Source of the DNA: Rhodanobacter sp. T12-5
GTDB taxonomy: Bacteria > Pseudomonadota > Gammaproteobacteria > Xanthomonadales > Rhodanobacteraceae
Direction: 5' to 3'
Length of the DNA: 64,000 nt
NCBI RefSeq assembly: GCF_008329435.1
Contig: NZ_NPKN01000006.1
Span: 124,670 to 188,669, forward strand
Position numbers and translations under genes: made by a program. This document shows, one piece after another, positions 57,678 through 64,000 of the stretch. Under the pieces are notes generated by a model, which had not been told where the DNA came from, did not search any database, and saw nothing but the letters and a program-made list of their open reading frames with translations. How positions within the stretch are numbered: position 1 is the first letter of the stretch; the number at the start of each line of letters is the position of its first letter.

Positions 57678-59444
57678 TCAGCCGGAACCGTCCCCGGGCA
57701 GCTCCGGCTTGTCCAGGGTCTCCTTCAGGGCCGCCTGCAGGCGCGCGTGCATCTTCACCAGGCTGCGCCATAGCACCACAGCCAGCACGACCCCAAGAAT
57801 CACCAACGACAGCGCAATGCCGCGTGGCGGCAGAATCGTCGTACCCAGCGCACTGACCAGCAGGGCCAACGCCAGCAGGGTCGCCAGCGGAATGATGCGC
57901 GCCAACACATTGCGAATGGTCTGGGTGTACGAACCGGCGAAGCGCTCACGTATGCCGATTTCGGCCAGCAACATGCCGAGCGCCTCGGCCTTGCGGTACA
58001 CCGCGATCAGCATCGGCAGGGACAGAAACAGTGCGCACGCCCAGATCAGCGTGTGGCGCAGATCGCGGCCGATGCCGACCATCGAAAACCAGCTCCAGTT
58101 GTGCGCATTGACATAGGCACCAGCCATGAACAGCGTCACCACCAGCAGCACATTGATCCCTATATGCCACAGCAGGCGCCGGAAAATCGCCGCGATCGCC
58201 GCGTTTTCGTTGACCGGCTTGAGGTTTTCCAGCCAGCCGCTGTAACTGGTCGCCAGCAGACGTGCCGACCGCGGCGTCATCCGGTGCAGGCCGTTCGCCA
58301 GTCCGTCGGCCGAACGGGTCAGATACGGCGAAGCCGCCATGCAAACCACGGAAACCGCCACCGCGATCGGATAGATGAAATCGCTGATCACGCCGAGCGA
58401 GAGTCCCAGCGTGGCGATGACGAACGAGAACTCACCGATCTGCGCCATCCCCAACCCCGAACGCAGCGACGTGCGCGCATCGTGGCCGGTCACGAAAATG
58501 CCAAGGCTGCAGGCCAGCGTCTTGCCGACGATTACCACCGCCGCGATCGCCAATGCCGGCAGCGCGTACTGGAGCAGCATCGCCGGGTCGATCTTCAGGC
58601 CGATCGCCACGAAGAACAATGCCGCGAACATGTCCCGCAGCGGCTCGACCAGACGCAACACGCGACCGACGCATCGCGACTCGGCCACCACAGCACCCGC
58701 GAGGAACGCGCCCAAAGCCACGCTGAAACCCATCCAGGCCGCCAGCAGGCTGGCACCGAAACAGATGCCGAGCACGCTGACCAGCAGGGTTTCATCGCTG
58801 CCGAAGCCGGCCACGTAATCGACCAGCCGCGGCAACAGCAGCAGGCCGAGGATCATTCCCACCACCACGAACAAGCCCAGGTGCCCGATCAGCGTGAATG
58901 CCGCTTCGGCCTGCACCGATCCACCGATCGCCACCGCCGTGAGCAAGGTCAGCATCACGATCGCCAGCATGTCCTCGGCCACCAGCAGGCCCACCACAAG
59001 CTGGGCGAACGGCTGATGTCGCTGGCCGCTTTCGGCCAGCGTGCGGGTCGCCACCATGGTCGAGGACAGCGAGATGATCGCGCCCAGGAACAGTGCGTCC
59101 ATGCCCTTCCAGCCGAACAGCCCGCCGATGCCGATGCCGATCCACAGCATCAGCCCGACTTCGCCCAGCGCCACCACCAGCACGCCGATGCCGACCTCGC
59201 GCAGTTTGCGCACGCTGAACTCCAGCCCCAGCGTGAACATCAGCAACACCACGCCAAGATTGGAAATGTCGTCGATCGCGCGCGGATCGGCCACCAGCGT
59301 TCCCGGCGTATGCGGACCGATCAGCACGCCGGCCAGGATGTAGCCCAGCAATACCGGCTGGCGCATGCGCTGGAACAGGATCGTGGTGGCACCGGCCACG
59401 ATCATCACCACCGCAAGATCGCGAATGAAGCCGATTTCGTGCAT
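57678..59444 (-). CDS. CPA2-family cation:proton antiporter (KefB/YbaL-like)
   Basis: 588 residues. About 12 transmembrane segments (1-390) with the CPA2 signature GLEFSVRKLREVG (~73-85) and GIFVTGHDARTSLRSGLG. After the antiporter domain there are 3 more transmembrane segments and a charged tail, but no TrkA-N/C nucleotide-binding domain, unlike KefB/KefC or YbaL. It likely exchanges K+ or Na+ for H+. Single gene. Confidence 0.9.
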   Translation of the reverse strand: MHEIGFIRDLAVVMIVAGATTILFQRMRQPVLLGYILAGVLIGPHTPGTLVADPRAIDDISNLGVVLLMFTLGLEFSVRKLREVGIGVLVVALGEVGLMLWIGIGIGGLFGWKGMDALFLGAIISLSSTMVATRTLAESGQRHQPFAQLVVGLLVAEDMLAIVMLTLLTAVAIGGSVQAEAAFTLIGHLGLFVVVGMILGLLLLPRLVDYVAGFGSDETLLVSVLGICFGASLLAAWMGFSVALGAFLAGAVVAESRCVGRVLRLVEPLRDMFAALFFVAIGLKIDPAMLLQYALPALAIAAVVIVGKTLACSLGIFVTGHDARTSLRSGLGMAQIGEFSFVIATLGLSLGVISDFIYPIAVAVSVVCMAASPYLTRSADGLANGLHRMTPRSARLLATSYSGWLENLKPVNENAAIAAIFRRLLWHIGINVLLVVTLFMAGAYVNAHNWSWFSMVGIGRDLRHTLIWACALFLSLPMLIAVYRKAEALGMLLAEIGIRERFAGSYTQTIRNVLARIIPLATLLALALLVSALGTTILPPRGIALSLVILGVVLAVVLWRSLVKMHARLQAALKETLDKPELPGDGSG

Positions 59445-59567
59445 ACGCCATCCTGTTCAACACTCAAGTCACTGCAGCTTAAACGAATACACTTCATCCC
59501 CTGCCCGGGTGCACGCTGGCAACGCCGTCGTCGGCGAATTCAATTGCGCGGATTCCCGAAAAAAAGC

Positions 59568-59596
59568 TTGACGGATATGTGACTCGGACCTATTCT
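59568..59596 (+). promoter_or_regulatory. Promoter of the tRNA operon
   Basis: TTGACG (59568-59573) and TATTCT (59591-59596) with a 17-bp spacer; the expected start is ~7 bp on, about 10 bp ahead of tRNA-Ala. A strong sigma-70 promoter. Confidence 0.85.
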
Positions 59597-59613
59597 TCCT
59601 GGCTTCCAGCGGC

Positions 59614-59689
59614 GGGGCCATAGCTCAGCTGGGAGAGCGCCTGCATGGCATGCAGGAGGTCGGCGGTTCGATCCCGCCTGGCTCCACCA
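59614..59689 (+). tRNA. tRNA-Ala (GGC)
   Basis: 76 nt with encoded CCA. Acceptor GGGGCCA/TGGCTCC, anticodon stem CCTGC/GCAGG with loop ATGGCAT (anticodon GGC), T-arm GGTTCGATCC. First of a three-tRNA operon. Confidence 0.97.
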
Positions 59690-59698
59690 ACTTGAATT

Positions 59699-59774
59699 GT
59701 CCCCATCGTCTAGAGGCCTAGGACACCACCCTTTCACGGTGGACACCGGGGTTCGAATCCCCGTGGGGACGCCA
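59699..59774 (+). tRNA. tRNA-Glu (TTC)
   Basis: 76 nt with encoded CCA. Acceptor GTCCCCA/TGGGGAC, anticodon arm CCACC-CTTTCAC-GGTGG (anticodon TTC), T-arm GGGTTCGAATCCC. Nine bp after tRNA-Ala. Confidence 0.97.
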
Positions 59775-59810
59775 AGTCGGCTCGCAAAGCTGGAAGAAGC
59801 AACAAAATGC

Positions 59811-59887
59811 GGAGTGGTAGTTCAGTTGGTTAGAATGCTGGCCTGTCACGCCGGAGGTCGCGGGTTCGAGTCCCGTCCACTCCGCCA
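59811..59887 (+). tRNA. tRNA-Asp (GTC)
   Basis: 77 nt with encoded CCA. Acceptor GGAGTGG/CCACTCC, anticodon loop CTGTCAC (anticodon GTC), T-arm GGGTTCGAGTCCC. Third tRNA of the operon. Confidence 0.97.
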
Positions 59888-59897
59888 CTATTCAAAC

Positions 59898-59924
59898 AAA
59901 AGCCCGCCAAGTGCGGGCTTTTTT
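59898..59924 (+). terminator. Terminator of the tRNA operon
   Basis: AAAAGCCCGC/GCGGGCTTTT stem (59898-59907/59913-59922), 5-nt loop, followed by TT. Directly after tRNA-Asp. A classic intrinsic terminator. Confidence 0.95.
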
Positions 59925-59957
59925 GTTGTCGTGTACTCGTGCGCTCATCCGTGCGCG

Positions 59958-59988
59958 AAAAGATCAAGAAGCAGCCATCCATGGCTGC
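59958..59988 (-). terminator. Likely terminator of ppsR-DUF1249
   Basis: GCAGCCAT/ATGGCTGC (59971-59978/59981-59988), followed on the minus strand by TTCTTGATCTTTT. Lies 17 bp after the DUF1249 stop codon. Confidence 0.65.
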
Positions 59989-60004
59989 ACTCTTCAAATA
60001 ACCC

Positions 60005-60493
60005 CTATTCCAGACTGCCCTCGCACGACTCCGATTGCGGCTCCAGCGTTCCGGTGGAATGCCCCTGCTCGGCGAGGTACTCCAGCCAACGCGAAAGGAA
60101 ACCGTTCATGCGCAGGCGATGCTGGAACACCGTATGCGCCGGCGAAAAGGGTCCCAGCACCTGCCACAGATGGCGACCCGGATGGCAATGCAGGGCCTCG
60201 GCCACGTGGGCGTCGGTGTACATGCGCAACTGTGCCGACGGTGCGCGCTGGCCGGTATGCGCATCGACGAAGTCGTAGGTGAGTTCCAGCTCCAGCGTAT
60301 ACGGATGGCATTCCTGCACATGCAGGTGCACGTTCAATCCATCATCGACGCTGGATACGTAACGGCCCGCAGCGAGTTGCTGCGGCGCGAACAGCCGCGT
60401 CAGGCGGTGATAGTTCTCCGCATACAAGCCCATCAGGAACTCGAAGCGTCCCGGCAGCAGGCTGTGGCGATTGTCCAGTACGGCGCTCATCAA
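60005..60493 (-). CDS. DUF1249 (YqiB-like) protein
   Basis: 162 residues; MM start (60493) or 60490. DUF1249 features: LYAENYHRLTRLF near residues 23-35, then LELELTYDFVDAH and MYTDAHVAEAL, as in E. coli YqiB. Cytoplasmic and of unknown function. 24 bp after the ppsR stop on the same strand, so likely cotranscribed. An acidic C-terminal tail. Confidence 0.9.
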   Translation of the reverse strand: MMSAVLDNRHSLLPGRFEFLMGLYAENYHRLTRLFAPQQLAAGRYVSSVDDGLNVHLHVQECHPYTLELELTYDFVDAHTGQRAPSAQLRMYTDAHVAEALHCHPGRHLWQVLGPFSPAHTVFQHRLRMNGFLSRWLEYLAEQGHSTGTLEPQSESCEGSLE

Positions 60494-60517
60494 AAGTACT
60501 GCAACTCCAGTCGACGT

Positions 60518-61333
60518 TCAGAACATGGTCCGCTCGATACCGAAGCGGTCGAAGATCTTGCTGGCGATCTCCTCGATCGACACATGCGTGGTGTTGAGGC
60601 TGGGAATGCCGGCCTGGCGCATCAGCCGATCGGCTTGTTCCAGCTCCCAGCGACATTGCTTCAACGTGGCGTAGCGGCTGCCGGCGCGCCGTTGTTCGCG
60701 GATCTGCGCCAGCCGCACCGGATCGATGGTCAGCCCGTACAGCCGATCCTTGTAAGGGCGCAGGCGTGCAGGCAATTCGAGCTTCTCGAGGTCGTCGTCG
60801 GTCAGCGGATAGTTGGCGGCGCTGACGCCGTAATGCAAGGCCATGTAGAGGCAGGTCGGCGTCTTGCCGGAGCGCGACACGCCGACCAGGATCAGGTCGG
60901 CCTCGGCGTAGTTCACGTCGATGCCATCGTCGTGCGAGAGCGCGTAGTTGGTTGCGTTGATGCGCGCCTCGTACTTGTCGAAATCGACCATGCCGTGCGA
61001 ACGGTTGACCGCACCGGAGCGCTTGGTACCCAGTTCATCCTCCAGCGGACCGATGAACGGCGCGAACACGTCCAGCATCAACGCACCGCTGGCCGCCACG
61101 ATCTCGCACAGCGCACGATCGGCCATGGTGTTGACCACGATCGGTCGCTGCCCGCTCTGCGCGTATTTGGTCTTGATCCGCAGTGCGGCGGCTTCCGCCT
61201 TGTGCGCGTTGTCCGTGAACGGCAACCGGTGCTTGTCGAACTGCACGCCCTCGAATTGCGCCAGGATGCTGTTGCCGATCGTCTCCGCGGTAATACCAGT
61301 GGAGTCGGAAATGAAAAAAACCGTTCGCTGCAT
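60518..61333 (-). CDS. ppsR: PEP synthase regulatory kinase/pyrophosphorylase PpsR (DUF299)
   Basis: 271 residues from MQRTVFFISDSTGITAET, the conserved start of the family. The P-loop-like GVSRSGKTPTCLY (~150-162) and the C-terminal TLKQCRWELEQADRLM are intact. It inactivates PEP synthase by ADP-dependent Thr phosphorylation and reactivates it by Pi-dependent pyrophosphorylysis. Divergent from ppsA, its target, across 230 bp. The long open frame above the start is not protein-like. Confidence 0.96.
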   Translation of the reverse strand: MQRTVFFISDSTGITAETIGNSILAQFEGVQFDKHRLPFTDNAHKAEAAALRIKTKYAQSGQRPIVVNTMADRALCEIVAASGALMLDVFAPFIGPLEDELGTKRSGAVNRSHGMVDFDKYEARINATNYALSHDDGIDVNYAEADLILVGVSRSGKTPTCLYMALHYGVSAANYPLTDDDLEKLELPARLRPYKDRLYGLTIDPVRLAQIREQRRAGSRYATLKQCRWELEQADRLMRQAGIPSLNTTHVSIEEIASKIFDRFGIERTMF

Positions 61334-61563
61334 ACAGGATCCCATTCGCGCTGGTGCGTTTGTCCGCACCTTAGCGCAAGCGCAAAATGCTGTCGCCGAT
61401 TGACTGGCGCCTGACTGGTATGTCGTTGGAATGGCATCTGCCGGCAATGGTCTTCTTGTGCTGCGCACCATCGACAGCGGACAATACCAGTTCTTTGCAA
61501 CCCGCTTCGCGCCTTCGTGCCGCGTCCATTCCACTACCCGTAGAGCTTCTTGAGGAGACACCC

Positions 61564-63936
61564 TTGAACGACCTGGTGCTTTGGCTCGACCAACTGCGCA
61601 TGACCGACCTGGGCAAGGTCGGCGGCAAGAATGCCTCGCTCGGCGAGATGATAGGCAACCTGGCCAAGCTCGGCGTCTCCGTGCCTGGCGGCTTTGCCAC
61701 CACGGCCGATGCGTTCCAGCAGTATCTGGAAAAGAGCGGCCTGGCCAAGCGCATCCAGGAGCGACTGGCCTCGCTCGATGTCGACGACGTCGACACGCTG
61801 GTCGCGGCAGGCAAGGAAATCCGCGGCTGGATCGTCGACACCGCCCTGCCCGGCGAACTCGAGCAGGCAATCCGCGACGCCTACATCAAGCTGTGCAAGG
61901 ACGCCGGGGCCGACGACATCGCCGTTGCCGTGCGCTCTTCGGCGACAGCCGAGGATCTGCCCGACGCGTCGTTCGCTGGCCAGCAGGAAACCTTCCTCAA
62001 CGTCGTCGGCATCGACGACGTGCTGCATAAGGTCAAGGAGGTTTTCGCCTCGCTGTACAACGACCGCGCGATTGCCTACCGCGTGCACCAGGGCTTCAGG
62101 CACGAGGACGTGTTTCTCTCCGCCGGCGTGCAGCTGATGGTGCGTTCGGACGTCGGCGCCTCCGGCGTGCTGTTCACGCTGGACACCGAATCCGGCTTCC
62201 GCGACGTGGTGTTCGTCACCGGTTCGTATGGGCTTGGCGAGATGGTCGTGCAGGGTGCGGTCAACCCCGACGAGTTCTACGTATTCAAGCCGACGCTGCG
62301 CGACGGCAAGCCGGCCGTCCTGCGCCGCAACCTCGGTGCAAAACAGCTGCGCATGGTCTATTCCGATGCACCCGGCGAACGCGTGCGCACCGAAGACACC
62401 CCGACCGAACTGCGCAACAAATTCTGCATCAACGACGAAGACGTGCAGGAGCTCGCCCGCCAGTCGCTGATCATCGAGAAGCACTACGACCGCCCGATGG
62501 ACATCGAGTGGGCGAAGGACGGCCACACCAGCAAGATCTACATCGTGCAGGCACGTCCGGAGACGGTGAAGTCGCGTTCGCACGCGACCCAGCTGGAACG
62601 CTTCCATCTCAGCGAGAAAGGCAAGGTATTGGCCGAAGGCCGTTCTATCGGCCAGAAGATCGGCGCCGGCAAGGCGCGCGTGATCCGCTCGCTCTCGGAC
62701 ATGAACAAGGTGCAGGTCGGCGACGTGCTGATCGCCGACATGACCGACCCCGACTGGGAGCCGGTGATGAAGCGTGCCTCGGCGATCGTCACCAACCGCG
62801 GCGGCCGCACCTGCCACGCGGCGATCATCGCGCGCGAGCTGGGCGTGCCGGCGGTGGTCGGCACCGGCAATGCGCTGGAATTGATCCCCGATGGCGCCGA
62901 CGTCACCGTGTCCTGCGCCGAAGGCGACACCGGCACGATCTACGAAGGCATCCTGAAGTTCGAGCGGATCACCGCCGACCTGGGCGCCATGCCCGAGGCG
63001 CCGCTGAAGATCATGATGAACGTGGCCAACCCCGAGCGCGCGTTCGACTTCGGCATGCTGCCGAACGCCGGCATCGGTCTGGCCCGGCTGGAGATGATCA
63101 TCGCCAGCCACATCGGCGTGCACCCGAAGGCGTTGCTGGAATACGCCAAGCAGGACGCCGAAACGAAGGCGAAGATCGACGAGCGCATCGCCGGCTACCC
63201 TGGCCCGGTCGAGTTCTACGTCGACCGCCTCGCCGAAGGCATCGCCACCATCGCTGCCTCGGTCTACCCGAAGCCGGTGATCGTGCGTCTGTCCGACTTC
63301 AAGTCGAACGAGTATGCCGGCCTGCTCGGCGGTTCGCGCTACGAGCCGCACGAAGAGAACCCGATGATCGGTTTTCGCGGTGCCAGCCGCTACGTCGATC
63401 CCAGCTTCGCCGAGGCGTTCGCGCTGGAGTGCCAGGCGGTCAAGCGCGTGCGCGAAGTGATGGGGCTGAACAACGTATGGGTGATGATCCCGTTCGTGCG
63501 CACGCTCGGCGAAGGCCGCAAGGTCATCGAGGTGCTGGCGAAGAACGGTCTCAAGCAGGGCGAGCACGACCTCAAGGTCATCATGATGTGCGAAGTGCCC
63601 TCGAACGCCCTGCTCGCCGACGAGTTCCTCGACATCTTCGACGGCTTTTCGATCGGCTCCAACGACCTCACCCAGCTCACCCTGGGCCTCGACCGCGACT
63701 CCAGCATCGTCGCCAGCCTGTTCGACGAACGCGACCCGGCAGTCAAGAAACTGCTGGCGATGGCGATCAAGACCGCACGCGCCAAAGGCAAGTACATCGG
63801 CATCTGCGGTCAGGGTCCCAGCGACCACCCCGACCTGGCCGAATGGCTGATGGAACAAGGTATCGAATCGCTGTCGCTGAACCCGGATACCGTCGTCGAC
63901 ACCTGGCTGCGGCTGGCCAAGAAAAAGGCCGGCTGA
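61564..63936 (+). CDS. ppsA: Phosphoenolpyruvate synthase
   Basis: 790 residues from a TTG start ([20 protein letters not shown]), with GAGGAG 8 bases upstream; the frame is open for 59 codons above but without family sequence. N-terminal ATP-grasp domain ([19 protein letters not shown]), central phosphohistidine domain with H418 in [15 protein letters not shown], and a C-terminal PEP-binding TIM barrel ([17 protein letters not shown], with catalytic Cys in GICGQGPSD). The Thr just before the His (RTCH) is the site modified by PpsR. It makes PEP, AMP and Pi from pyruvate and ATP for gluconeogenesis. Confidence 0.97.
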   Translation: MNDLVLWLDQLRMTDLGKVGGKNASLGEMIGNLAKLGVSVPGGFATTADAFQQYLEKSGLAKRIQERLASLDVDDVDTLVAAGKEIRGWIVDTALPGELEQAIRDAYIKLCKDAGADDIAVAVRSSATAEDLPDASFAGQQETFLNVVGIDDVLHKVKEVFASLYNDRAIAYRVHQGFRHEDVFLSAGVQLMVRSDVGASGVLFTLDTESGFRDVVFVTGSYGLGEMVVQGAVNPDEFYVFKPTLRDGKPAVLRRNLGAKQLRMVYSDAPGERVRTEDTPTELRNKFCINDEDVQELARQSLIIEKHYDRPMDIEWAKDGHTSKIYIVQARPETVKSRSHATQLERFHLSEKGKVLAEGRSIGQKIGAGKARVIRSLSDMNKVQVGDVLIADMTDPDWEPVMKRASAIVTNRGGRTCHAAIIARELGVPAVVGTGNALELIPDGADVTVSCAEGDTGTIYEGILKFERITADLGAMPEAPLKIMMNVANPERAFDFGMLPNAGIGLARLEMIIASHIGVHPKALLEYAKQDAETKAKIDERIAGYPGPVEFYVDRLAEGIATIAASVYPKPVIVRLSDFKSNEYAGLLGGSRYEPHEENPMIGFRGASRYVDPSFAEAFALECQAVKRVREVMGLNNVWVMIPFVRTLGEGRKVIEVLAKNGLKQGEHDLKVIMMCEVPSNALLADEFLDIFDGFSIGSNDLTQLTLGLDRDSSIVASLFDERDPAVKKLLAMAIKTARAKGKYIGICGQGPSDHPDLAEWLMEQGIESLSLNPDTVVDTWLRLAKKKAG

Positions 63937-64000
63937 CCAGGTTCGGATCGGAGGCAAGCCGGCCCCACGCCGCTTGTCTCCGCCCACCCCGTCGCGTAAA

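Overview
The window looks like chromosomal DNA of a high-GC gammaproteobacterium of the Xanthomonadales, most likely the Rhodanobacteraceae (Rhodanobacter/Dyella-like). This rests on gene content and order: rpoE-rseA-mucD-lepA-lepB-DUF4845-rnc-era-recO in one direction, FabV as enoyl reductase, a large TonB-dependent receptor with glycoside hydrolases, a lipidated YdbL next to a YdbH-like protein, and abundant short REP-like repeats. The genus is an inference; no rRNA gene is present.

Bases 1-9,000: the end of an SDR-type reductase, then a minus-strand carbohydrate locus (periplasmic EEP-family protein, TonB-dependent receptor, GH3 beta-glucosidase, membrane-anchored GH30) that reads as a beta-glucan uptake and hydrolysis unit. 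Bases 9,000-19,350 are accessory: a frameshifted D-threonine-aldolase-like fragment, a GNAT acetyltransferase, a hypothetical secreted protein, a ScyD/ScyE-like propeller, an isochorismatase with a GlxA-type regulator, an orphan CheB methylesterase, a phasin-like protein, a DedA protein, a second GlxA regulator coupled to an exported DJ-1/PfpI protein, and two copies of a ~70 bp repeat. Bases 19,355-22,495 hold a HlyD-MacB-type permease-ATPase export operon.

Bases 22,500-27,740 are the most unusual part: one 4.8 kb gene of lower GC encoding a 1,593-residue protein with a SERAC1-like alpha/beta-hydrolase, a STAND-type P-loop NTPase and about 1,100 C-terminal residues of unassigned helical sequence. 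This is the layout of bacterial NLR/Avs-type immune proteins. It stands alone between the export operon and fabV, with repeats on one side and a structured AT-richer spacer on the other.

Bases 27,740-39,041 hold fabV, a tandem array of ~124 bp REP-type units, cutC overlapping an exported asparaginase-family hydrolase, a cold-shock protein, a tightly overlapping CYTH-nagZ-hpt-nucleoside phosphorylase operon, rlmD, and a YdbL/YdbH envelope pair. Bases 39,087-48,900 hold a receiver-Hpt protein and the recO-to-rpoE block, with a strong sigma-E-type promoter ahead of rpoE. Bases 48,970-64,000 hold a GGDEF-EAL protein with a small upstream partner, a fused beta-oxidation enzyme, DUF2058, slyX-ugd, an FKBP isomerase, a CPA2 antiporter, a tRNA-Ala/Glu/Asp operon with recognisable promoter and terminator, DUF1249-ppsR, and divergent ppsA.
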